A program made the position numbers and the translations under genes. From Sphaerisporangium sp040649355 (GTDB lineage: Bacteria > Actinomycetota > Actinomycetes > Streptosporangiales > Streptosporangiaceae), in the NCBI RefSeq assembly GCF_043197795.1, contig NZ_JBICTU010000017.1, positions 139,900 through 203,899 on the forward strand: a stretch of 64,000 nt of DNA, given 5' to 3'. Below the pieces are notes generated by a model that was given only the letters and a program-made list of their open reading frames with translations, did not search any database and was not told where the DNA came from. Numbering within the stretch: position 1 is the first letter of the stretch; the number at the start of each line of letters is the position of its first letter. Below are positions 33,070 through 40,344 of the stretch, piece by piece.

Positions 33070-33936
33070 TCAGTGGCAGTTGACCAGGACGACGGACACG
33101 ACGGTGCACTGCACCGATTCCACGTCGTTCGAGCTTACGGGGTCCACGGGGTCGGAGGCCGTGCGCGTGGCCGTGAAGGTGTACGGCACGCCGATGCTCA
33201 GCAGCCCGATCGGGACGGTGAACTTCTTCGTCACCGACGCCCCGAGCGCGACCGGCCCTGTCGTGCAGGTGACGGCGCCCGAGCCGGTCGCGCAGTCGCC
33301 CGAGACCCCCGAGAGCCCGCCGGGAAGCGGGGTCCTGACGGTCGCGGAGCGCAGCACGCCCGGCCCGTTGTCGGTGACCCGCACCGTGAACTCGATCTTC
33401 GGGACGAGCAGGGCCAGCTTGGGCGAGGCGGTGAGGCGTACGGCCGCGTCGGCCTGGCTGATGATGGTCAGCGCGGGCCCGGTGACGATCTCCGAGGCGT
33501 AGTTCGAGCCGCGCAGCTCACCCTGGAAGGTCTGCTCCCCCGGCTGGGCGTTCTGCGCGATCGCCAGAGTGAGGACGACGGTGGCCGAGGCGCCGCCCGA
33601 CAGGGCTCCGACGGGCGCCTCGAAGCCGATGGGCCCGCTCCCGTCCGAGACGGTGGTACACGGGCCGCTCGCCCCGGTGCATCCGGTCAGCGTGGCGTAC
33701 GACGGGAGCGCGGCGGGGGTGGTGAACACGCGCGCGGCGGCGTTGAGCACCGTGAAGCCGTGGATGTTGGTGACCTGCACGGTGACCGTCACCGAGTCAC
33801 CGGTGTTGACCTGGGAGGACGAGAGCGAAAGCGCGACCTCGGGCGGGTCGGCGGACGCGGGGGTGGCAAGGAGCGGGGACATGACCATCGCGACGGCCAT
33901 GGCCACCAGGGCGAGGGGGTGCCGGAGGGATCTCAT
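33070..33936 (-). CDS. Secreted DUF11/CARDB-like beta-sandwich protein
   Basis: The protein has 288 residues. The signal peptide is clear (LALVAMAVAMVMSPLLATPASA, cleavage after Ala29). The mature part holds two Ig-like modules: residues about 32-155 (SLSSSQVNTGDSVTVTVQVTNIHGF in outline) and 160-275 (FTVRVTDNGPGVLRSATVRTPLPGGL in outline), the second with the N-G-P signature of DUF11. Cys pairs (CTGASGPC, CATGSGAVTC, C..C at the end) suggest disulfides outside the cell. No anchor or sortase motif is present. It is probably an extracellular structural or adhesive protein. Confidence 0.82.
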   Translation of the reverse strand: MRSLRHPLALVAMAVAMVMSPLLATPASADPPEVALSLSSSQVNTGDSVTVTVQVTNIHGFTVLNAAARVFTTPAALPSYATLTGCTGASGPCTTVSDGSGPIGFEAPVGALSGGASATVVLTLAIAQNAQPGEQTFQGELRGSNYASEIVTGPALTIISQADAAVRLTASPKLALLVPKIEFTVRVTDNGPGVLRSATVRTPLPGGLSGVSGDCATGSGAVTCTTGPVALGASVTKKFTVPIGLLSIGVPYTFTATRTASDPVDPVSSNDVESVQCTVVSVVLVNCH

Positions 33937-34311
33937 CGCAGCCTTTCGAGCTCGAAGACCTGAACCCTCCGACTATGGCCGCTGATATCCAGATTGGCAG
34001 CTAATTGCGGTTATTTGGTCACGATAAGTAGTGGCCAATTGTGGACACCGGCCGCCGACCTACCCCCTCCGGACATCCGGCGGCCGGCCCTCCGGGCAAG
34101 CGGCGGGCCGTGGACTCCCATGGCAATTGATCTGAATGTCATCCACGGCTCGCTCCGGCGAAACATCGAGAGAGGAGATCCGCGTCGGAAGGCACTTCAC
34201 ACAGACATCGGGGAGACGTGTGGCGACGCGCCGACCGCCGAGGGCAGGGGACGGCCCTTTTGAGGCGTGACGCGTCGCCGTACGTCTGAGCCCGTCTGGC
34301 CCAGAGATCGC
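33937..34311. other. Gene-free spacer between the DUF11-like gene and alditol oxidase gene
   Basis: No gene is supported in these 375 bases. The part near 33980-34045 is notably AT-rich for this genome and contains a spaced inverted repeat ATTGGC (33993-33998) / GCCAAT (34034-34039), so it probably carries the promoter of the secreted protein gene. An 89-codon open frame on the plus strand at 33994 has no coding character. Confidence 0.5.
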
Positions 34312-35583
34312 TCAGGCGTCGTCGAGCACGTATGTGGCGACGAACTCGTTGGCGAACTTGGCCGACGGGTCGTACCGCCGCGCCAGACGGCGGAAGTCTG
34401 GCAGCCGCTCGTACCGGGAGCGCAGGGTCCCGGGCGGCACGGTGAACAGCTTGCCCCAGTGGGGCCTCGGCTCGTAGGGCGCGAGCCGCTCCTCGATCAG
34501 GCCGAGGACGGGAAGCACCGCCGGGTAGTCCTTGATCCAGGTGAAGTGGAAGGCCACGGTCTCCCGGCCGTAGGCGGGGCTCAGCCACTGCTCGTCCGAG
34601 GCGATCGTCCGGATCTCGGAGATCTGCAGGACCGGGGCGATGTGATCGCGCAGGCCCTCCAGCGCGTGCAGGGCCTCGACGGCGTGTCGCCTCGGCACCA
34701 TGTACTCCGACTGCAACTCCTCGCCGCTGCTCGGCGTGAAGTCGGCCCGGAAGTGCGGCAGGCGCTCGAACCAGGGGCCCGGGACGCCCATCTGCTCCGT
34801 GCAGTGGACGGCGGACACCCCGGGGACGGGATGCCGGGGGGCATCCGCCGCCGTGGCCCCGAACAGATCGGGCGCGGCCGGGGAGCCGCCCGCCTCGTCG
34901 AGGCGCTGCTTCACCCAGACCTGGTTGATCCGCGAGGTCCGCCAGTCGGTGAACAGGCTCACGCTGTACGCGCTGGAGACGACGTCCCCGAAGTGGTCGT
35001 CCAGGACCTCGACCGGGAGCCCCTCGTAGACGTACTGCCGCACGTCGAACGCCGGCACGATGTCCAGCGTCAGGCTCACGACCGCGCCGAGGGCTCCGAG
35101 CGCCACGACGGCGCCGTCGAAGCGGTCACCGTCCCCCGCGCGGCTGAGGACCACCACGTCGCCGTCGGCGGTGACCATCTCGACGGCGGACACGGACGTC
35201 GCGAGGTTGCCGTTGCCCTCACCCGAGCCGTGGGTCGCCGTGGCGCAGGAACCGGCGACCGAGATGTGCGGCAGGGACGCCAGGTTGGGCACCGCGTACC
35301 CCTTGGCGTGCAGCCGCCGGCCCAGCTCGGCGTACCGCACACTCCCGGCGACCTTGACCGTGGCGGAGCCGGTGTCGATGTCCACGCCCTGCGGCAGGCC
35401 GTCGAGCGAGACCAGGGTGCCGGGCGAGTCGGCGATGTCGTTGAACGAATGCCCGCTGCCGAGGACGCGCACCCTGGCGCTCCGCGAGATCAGGCTCCGC
35501 AACTGCTGAAGGGAGGAGGGCCGGTCGACACGCTCCGCGCGGAAGACGAGGTTCCCCGCCCAGTTCTTCGGCCTCTGGGTCAA
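34312..35583 (-). CDS. Alditol (xylitol) oxidase, FAD-dependent
   Basis: The protein has 423 residues and closely resembles Streptomyces AldO (about 418 residues). An N-terminal PCMH-type FAD domain has the covalent-flavin histidine His45 in VLGSGHSFNDIADS, SVAGSCATATHGSG, and GALGAVVSLTLDI. A C-terminal ALO-type substrate domain has SEIRTIASDEQWLSPAYGR, VAFHFTW and PHWGKLFT. AldO oxidises terminal hydroxyls of xylitol, sorbitol and related polyols to aldoses with oxygen, making hydrogen peroxide. No signal peptide is seen. The start is TTG with AGGGGA about 9 bases upstream. The gene stands alone. Confidence 0.93.
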   Translation of the reverse strand: MTQRPKNWAGNLVFRAERVDRPSSLQQLRSLISRSARVRVLGSGHSFNDIADSPGTLVSLDGLPQGVDIDTGSATVKVAGSVRYAELGRRLHAKGYAVPNLASLPHISVAGSCATATHGSGEGNGNLATSVSAVEMVTADGDVVVLSRAGDGDRFDGAVVALGALGAVVSLTLDIVPAFDVRQYVYEGLPVEVLDDHFGDVVSSAYSVSLFTDWRTSRINQVWVKQRLDEAGGSPAAPDLFGATAADAPRHPVPGVSAVHCTEQMGVPGPWFERLPHFRADFTPSSGEELQSEYMVPRRHAVEALHALEGLRDHIAPVLQISEIRTIASDEQWLSPAYGRETVAFHFTWIKDYPAVLPVLGLIEERLAPYEPRPHWGKLFTVPPGTLRSRYERLPDFRRLARRYDPSAKFANEFVATYVLDDA

Positions 35584-35806
35584 CTTTGAATCCCCTGATT
35601 CGGCATGAAGCAGCCGGTTCCGGCCACTGGTTGCACCCTACGGGCACGCCTACGTCCTCGACGATTCCCTACGCGGCCGCCCGGCACGTCCGCGAACCTA
35701 GCTTCGGGATACCGGGGCCGCGTGGCCTCGCCCTACACTCGGGCAGGTCTACCGACACACGTCGCAGCACATGCCCGATCACGCGGTACTGGCGGAGGAA
35801 GTCCCT

Positions 35807-36391
35807 GTGGGATTAGATTTGTTCACCTCGGCGGTTCGGCTGAACGCACCCTCGACGCGTCTCATCCAAGTTGATCCTAAGGCGCGGGAACTCGCCTCAC
35901 TTTGGCTTTTCAGTCCCCCTGAGGACAAGCCGTTGTCCAACCTCGATCGCAGACTGCTGGCCATGCTTCCCGAAGGGTTCCGTACCACCGACCCATTCCC
36001 GGACCGCTCCTACAACCAGGCCGAATATCTCCTCGACCCGGCGGCCTATAGAAAGCTGAGCGACTGGCCCAAGCGGGAATTGTCACTGCCATACCGGATC
36101 ATCCAAGGGGACCGGCGCTTCGCCGACCGTGGAAATCTGGGCGTTCCCTGGCGGTGCTCCACGACGTCCTTCCTCGCTGAAGCCGCCGCCACGATTGACG
36201 CGCTCGATGTAGCGGCTGCCCGTCAGGAATTCTCCGTCGTCGAAATGAGCACTCTTGGCGTCTACAAGGTGCACGAGACCGAACCTGATGACGAGGCGTT
36301 CAATCGGGTGCTGGGCAGGCTGCGGCAGCTTGCCCACTACTACCACCAGCTCGTTGCGCTCGACTTGGACCTCATCATCGCAGTTGAGTGA
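35807..36391 (+). CDS. DUF1877 (YfbM)-like protein
   Basis: From the GTG at 35807 (GGAGGAAG at 35794-35801 fixes it) the protein has 194 residues. The end of the protein (LDVAAARQEFSVVEMSTLGVY, then a long amphipathic helix around FNRVLGRLRQLAHYYHQLVA and a final strand LDLIIAVE) follows the DUF1877 pattern seen in E. coli YfbM. YfbM-like proteins have no known enzymatic role and are often found in polymorphic-toxin immunity or accessory settings. The DNA is visibly less GC-biased than the neighbours, suggesting acquisition. Confidence 0.6.
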   Translation: MGLDLFTSAVRLNAPSTRLIQVDPKARELASLWLFSPPEDKPLSNLDRRLLAMLPEGFRTTDPFPDRSYNQAEYLLDPAAYRKLSDWPKRELSLPYRIIQGDRRFADRGNLGVPWRCSTTSFLAEAAATIDALDVAAARQEFSVVEMSTLGVYKVHETEPDDEAFNRVLGRLRQLAHYYHQLVALDLDLIIAVE

Positions 36392-36738
36392 GCTGGAAAG
36401 GGTAGCGGCAAGCCAGGACAAATCTGCGGGGCGTGTTGGAAGGTGTGGCCCAAGCCGGGGCGGCCGCACGGCAGCAGGCGGACGAACTGCGCCAGTGGCG
36501 CCACCCCAGCCCCCCGACGAGCCCGACACAGCCGGCGTCGCTATGCCCAACGACGCGAACTCCCTCATCAACCAGCACCCTGACACCACCCCGGGCCTTC
36601 CCGGACACCCGCTCTGAGTTCCCAAACCAGGACGAACCCGATTCGGAAACTCCCTGAAACGACAAGATCCCGCCTGATCTCGATGATCAGACGGGATCCC
36701 GCCAACTTCAGTCCGGCCGTTTCGAGAACGACCCTGCG
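36392..36738. other. Spacer between the DUF1877-like gene and the third tRNA-Ala
   Basis: No gene is well supported in these 347 bases. A plus-strand 74-codon frame from 36433 starts with a helix-forming stretch (VAQAGAAARQQADELRQW) but then becomes Pro/Thr/Ser-rich and lacks a family match, so it may be a gene remnant or chance. The end of the spacer holds the terminator of the tRNA. Confidence 0.4.
36666..36698 (-). terminator. Terminator hairpin of the third tRNA-Ala
   Basis: GATCCCGCCTGATC (36666-36679) pairs with GATCAGACGGGATC (36685-36698) with one mismatch and a 5-base loop, 41 bases past the tRNA. The core is related to the hairpin after copy 1, but not to that after copy 2. Confidence 0.75.
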
Positions 36739-36811
36739 TGGAGCTATGGGGATTCGAACCCCAGACCTCCTCCATGCCATGGAGGCGCGCTACCAGCTGC
36801 GCCATAGCCCC
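36739..36811 (-). tRNA. tRNA-Ala (anticodon GGC), copy 3
   Basis: These 73 bases are identical to the copies at 19416 and 28670. A -10-like TATGCT or TATATG lies at 36851-36858 on the minus strand. The 192-base spacer beyond it (36812-37003) holds only this promoter region and the tail of the phosphatase transcript. Confidence 0.97.
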
Positions 36812-37003
36812 TGGTCACCGCTCCGGGTGTTCCCGTCACGGCGCTCGGAGAGCATATAGCGACACCCTGCCGTTGACCTAATCGACACCTGCGCGACGCC
36901 ACGGAGACCCCGGACGAGGCCCGATCGGAACGGCTCGGCACCGGGCCGGCCGAGGTACGGCTTGCGCCCCGCGCGCCCGGCGCAAGCCGTACGAAAGGCC
37001 CCT

Positions 37004-37660
37004 CTAACTCGCCGCGGAGGCGGATTCGGGCCTGTCGTCGCTGTTCACGGGCTCCGGAAGCGTGCCCGCGTTGTGTTCGAGGAGGCGCCAGCCCTTGCGG
37101 CCCTCCTGGATGACCGACCACGAGCAGTTGCCGAGGCCGCCGAGGGCCGGCCACAGGTCCTCGGGAAGGCCGAGCAGGCGTGCCACGCCCAGCCGGATCG
37201 CCGCGCCGTGGGAGGCGATCACGAGCAGCCCGCGGTCCTCCACCCGGGCGACCCACCGGCGGGTGGCGGCGGCGACGCGGTCGGCGACGTCGGTCACCGT
37301 CTCGCCGCCGGGGGCCTCCCACTCGGCGTACTGAACCGGCCAGCCGGCCGCGATCTCGGCGCGGGTCAGGCCCTCCCACTCACCTCCCCCGCGCTCGCGC
37401 AGGTCCTTGTCGACCATGACGTCGAGCCCCGCGAAGCCCCCGAGCGCGGCGGCCGTTTCCTGGGCACGCCGGAGGTGGGAGGAGACGATCAGCGAGGGCC
37501 TCAGGGACGCGAGCAGCGAGGCCGCCCGGCCGGCCTGGGCGATGCCCGTCTCGTCGAGCGGGATGTCGGTATGGCCCTGGAACCGCTGCTCGACGTTCCA
37601 CAGCGTCTGGCCGTGGCGCCAGAACACGACGCGACGGCCACCGGGCTTCCCCTCACTCAC
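37004..37660 (-). CDS. Histidine phosphatase family protein (phosphoglycerate mutase-like)
   Basis: The protein has 218 residues. The catalytic motif is VVFWRHGQTLWN, where the His after Arg is phosphorylated. Further motifs are RFQGHTDIPLDETG, SHLRRAQETAAAL, DLRERGGGEWEGLT and the second active-site His in VIASHGAAIRL. It removes phosphate from a small molecule. In many actinomycetes this gene follows rsfS, and relatives act on sugar phosphates or 3-phosphoglycerate derivatives. The GTG start overlaps the rsfS stop by 8 bases, so the two are coupled. Confidence 0.9.
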   Translation of the reverse strand: MSEGKPGGRRVVFWRHGQTLWNVEQRFQGHTDIPLDETGIAQAGRAASLLASLRPSLIVSSHLRRAQETAAALGGFAGLDVMVDKDLRERGGGEWEGLTRAEIAAGWPVQYAEWEAPGGETVTDVADRVAAATRRWVARVEDRGLLVIASHGAAIRLGVARLLGLPEDLWPALGGLGNCSWSVIQEGRKGWRLLEHNAGTLPEPVNSDDRPESASAAS

Positions 37661-38060
37661 CTGCCGTCCCGTTGCCCCGCTGGGCCCGGACCTGCGTGAC
37701 GCTGTCGGGGAGCGAGATGGCGGGGCAGTCCTTCCACAGGCGCTCCAGGGCGTAGAAGGTGCGGTCCTCCTCGTGCTGGACGTGGACCACGATGTCCAGG
37801 AAGTCGAGCAGCACCCAGCGCCCCTCGCGCTCCCCCTCGCGGCGGACCGGCTTGGCATGGGCGTCGATGCGCAGACGCTCCTCGATCTCGTCGACGATGG
37901 AGCGGACCTGGCGGTCGTTGGAGGCGGAGCAGAGCAGGAAGGCGTCGGTGATGACGAGCTGCTCGCTCACGTCATAGGCGATGATGTCATCCGCCAGCTT
38001 CTCGGCCGCGGCCTCGGCGGCGAGCCGGACGAGCTGAAGTGATCTTTCCGATGCGGTCAC
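37653..38060 (-). CDS. rsfS: Ribosome silencing factor RsfS
   Basis: From the GTG at 38060 the protein has 135 residues with the RsfS/Iojap fold: KLADDIIAYDVSEQLVITDAFLLCSASNDRQV in outline, HAKPVRREGEREGRWVLLDFLDIVVHVQHEEDRTFYALERLW in outline. It binds ribosomal protein L14 and blocks 30S-50S joining when nutrients fall. A perfect AGGAGG lies 13 bases before the GTG, rather far. A longer frame from 38108 has no family resemblance. It follows nadD, a standard bacterial arrangement. Confidence 0.93.
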   Translation of the reverse strand: MTASERSLQLVRLAAEAAAEKLADDIIAYDVSEQLVITDAFLLCSASNDRQVRSIVDEIEERLRIDAHAKPVRREGEREGRWVLLDFLDIVVHVQHEEDRTFYALERLWKDCPAISLPDSVTQVRAQRGNGTAGE

Positions 38061-38291
38061 GATGTGGGTTGTTCCTCCTGTGCGGCGAAGACTTGGCGTA
38101 CCCATCAAATCTAGCGATTGTCCTGCCAGGTTCGCCCGGGGGGCAAATATGATTTCTCCGTTCGAACGGTCAGGGCTTGGCCCTCGCCCCGCTCCGCCAC
38201 CTTCGGCCTGGTCGCGTCCACCGGCTGACCAGGCGGTGACGCGCCCGTCCCGCGCCCGTCGTCGCCCGTGAAGCCCCGCGCGGGGCCGTCA

Positions 38292-38897
38292 TCAGGATGC
38301 CTGGTACAGGCCCCGCTTGTTGATGTACTGAACGATCCCGTCGGGTACGAGGTACCAGATCGGCTCTCCGGCGGCCACCCGCTGGCGGCACTCCGACGAC
38401 GAGATCGCGAGCGCCGGGATCTCGATGAGGCTGACCTTCCCCTTCGGCAGCCCCGGATCCTGCAGCACATGGCCCGGACGGGTACAGCCCACGAAATGCG
38501 CCATGGTGAAAAGCTCGTCGGCGTCACGCCAGCTGAGGATCTGCGACAGGGCGTCGGCTCCGGTGATGAAGTACAGCTCCACGTCCGGCTCGTACAGCGC
38601 GGCGATCTCCCGCAGCGTGTCGATCGTGAACGTCGGTCCCGGGCGGTCGACGTCGACCCGGCTCACCGAGAACCGCGGATTGGACGCGGTGGCGATGACC
38701 GTCATCAGGTAACGATCTTCCACGGCCGAGACGGCCTTGTCCGCCTTCTGCCACGGCTGTCCCGTCGGGACGAACACCACCTCGTCCAGGTCGAAGTGGT
38801 GGGCGACCTCGCTGGCCGCGACGAGGTGGCCGTGGTGGATCGGGTCGAAGGTCCCGCCCATGATGCCAAGCCGCCTGGTGGGGGCCCCATTCCTCAT
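38292..38897 (-). CDS. nadD: Nicotinate-nucleotide adenylyltransferase NadD
   Basis: The 201-residue protein has the nucleotidyltransferase motif GIMGGTFDPIHHGHL (GTFDPxHxGH), VVFVPTGQPWQK, FITGADALSQILSW, and the second motif ISSSECRQRVAAG (ISST-x-x-R type). It adenylates nicotinate mononucleotide to deamido-NAD in NAD synthesis. The ATG at 38897 is used. The gene precedes rsfS with a 231-base spacer that is rich in CGG/CCG strings and shows no clear gene. Confidence 0.96.
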   Translation of the reverse strand: MRNGAPTRRLGIMGGTFDPIHHGHLVAASEVAHHFDLDEVVFVPTGQPWQKADKAVSAVEDRYLMTVIATASNPRFSVSRVDVDRPGPTFTIDTLREIAALYEPDVELYFITGADALSQILSWRDADELFTMAHFVGCTRPGHVLQDPGLPKGKVSLIEIPALAISSSECRQRVAAGEPIWYLVPDGIVQYINKRGLYQAS

Positions 38898-39060
38898 GCG
38901 AGGGACCCTAACGTGCGCCTCCGTGGAGCCACGGAACCGCCCCCCGCCGAAGCCGCGGCCCGGGAAGACGCCCCCGGCAGGCCCTCCTCCCCCCTGGGAG
39001 AGCTTCGACCCCACGAAACCGGGCCCTTGTGCCGCGCGCGGGCATCCGCCCCGACGTAGC

Positions 39061-40083
39061 ATGCCGACCATGACCACCACCACCCCGGATCGCAACCGTG
39101 TACAGCTGCCCGGCATCAGCTCCCGGGCCTACGAGCATCCAGCTGACCGGTCGGCCCTGGTCGCGATGCGCTCCCTGTCGGGATTCGACTCGGTGCTCAA
39201 GCGCACGTCCGGCCTGTTCAGCGAGCGCCGCCTGCGGCTGATGTTCCTCGCCTCCTCCGTGCGCGCGAGCGAGACCCAGTTCCGAGCCCTGTACGACATG
39301 GGCCGCGACAGCGCGTACCTCCTCGATCTCCACCGCATCCCGGAGATCTACGTCCAGCAGGATCCCCAGCCGAACGCGATGGCCATCGGCTTCGACGACC
39401 CGTTCATCGTGATCAACACCGGCCTGCTCGACCTGATGGACGAGGAGGAACTCCGCTTCGTCGTCGGGCACGAGACCTCCCACATCCTGTCCGGGCACGC
39501 CGTCTACGGCACGATGCTCGCGATCCTGACGCGGCTCGCCACCCGCGTGGCGTGGATCCCGCTCGGATACATCGGGCTGCGCGTCATCGTCACGGCGCTG
39601 GAGGAGTGGCACCGCAAGGCCGAGCTCTCCTCCGACCGTGGCGGCCTGCTCTGCGGCCAGGACCCCGAGGCCGCCATGCGGGCCCTGATGAAGCTGGCCG
39701 GGGGCTCCCGGCTCCACGAGATGAACATCGAGGCGTTCCTCGACCAGGCCCGCGAGTACGACACCGCCGGTGACGTGCGCGACGGCCTGCTCAAGGTCCT
39801 CAACCTGCTCGGCACCACCCACCCCTTCGCGGTGATGCGGGTGGCCGAGCTCGACCGGTGGCGGCGCGAGGGCGAGTACGAGTCCATCCTCGCCGGCGAC
39901 TACCCCCGCCGCGAGGACGACGCCGACGCCAAGCTCTCCGAGGAGGTCAAGGCCGCCGCGCGTTCCTACCGCGAGTCGTGGGCGCAGTCCCAGGACCCGT
40001 TCATCGGCGTGCTGCGCGACGTCGCCGAGGGCGCCGTCAACGCAGGCGAGCGCATTTTCAACCGGTTCGCCCGCAGGGACTGA
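39061..40083 (+). CDS. M48-family metallopeptidase (HtpX-like, soluble)
   Basis: The protein has 340 residues. The zinc motif HETSH lies in VVGHETSHILSGHAVYG, preceded by FIVINTGLLDLMDEEELRFV. A third ligand region follows in AELSSDRGGLL. One hydrophobic stretch (LATRVAWIPLGYIGLRVIV) after the motif may associate with the membrane. The C-terminal third is charged and helical. M48 peptidases take part in envelope quality control. ATG 39061 or ATG 39070 could be the start. It is divergent from nadD. Confidence 0.88.
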   Translation: MPTMTTTTPDRNRVQLPGISSRAYEHPADRSALVAMRSLSGFDSVLKRTSGLFSERRLRLMFLASSVRASETQFRALYDMGRDSAYLLDLHRIPEIYVQQDPQPNAMAIGFDDPFIVINTGLLDLMDEEELRFVVGHETSHILSGHAVYGTMLAILTRLATRVAWIPLGYIGLRVIVTALEEWHRKAELSSDRGGLLCGQDPEAAMRALMKLAGGSRLHEMNIEAFLDQAREYDTAGDVRDGLLKVLNLLGTTHPFAVMRVAELDRWRREGEYESILAGDYPRREDDADAKLSEEVKAAARSYRESWAQSQDPFIGVLRDVAEGAVNAGERIFNRFARRD

Positions 40084-40280
40084 GCACCGAATCCGTGGTC
40101 CACGGCCCAGGAGCCCTGGACCGCGACCGGGCCGCCACCTCACCGATCCGCTCGTCACGACGCCGCCCCGCACGCGGCTCGTGGGGCGAGCGCGAAAGGC
40201 GGTCCTCCCCATACGATGCGCTGCCCTCACCAGGGCGGACCGTGGGTTCACCGGTACGCGACCAGGGGCACGGCCGTTCA

Positions 40281-40306
40281 CCCCCAGGCCCTCGCGCGCC
40301 TGGGGG
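40281..40306. terminator. Terminator hairpin between the M48 and kinase genes
   Basis: CCCCCAGGC (40281-40289) pairs with GCCTGGGGG (40298-40306) around an 8-base loop in the 261-base convergent spacer, and can end either transcript. Confidence 0.7.
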
Positions 40307-40344
40307 GACTGCCTACATGCCGCCGGAGGACCGCCAGAGGGCCC

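Noticed and set aside
33994..34263. 89-codon plus-strand frame in the DUF11-alditol oxidase spacer
   Set aside because: It has no ribosome-binding site, protein-like pattern or family resemblance, and it overlaps the probable promoter of the divergent gene.
36433..36657. 74-codon plus-strand frame before tRNA-Ala copy 3
   Set aside because: It begins with a helix-like stretch but becomes Pro/Thr/Ser-rich with no family resemblance, so it is not supported as a gene.
19416..36811. Integrated element (AICE or prophage) bounded by tRNA-Ala copies
   Set aside because: No integrase, excisionase, replication or transfer gene was found, and no truncated tRNA end marking an att site. Kept only as a possible recombination feature.
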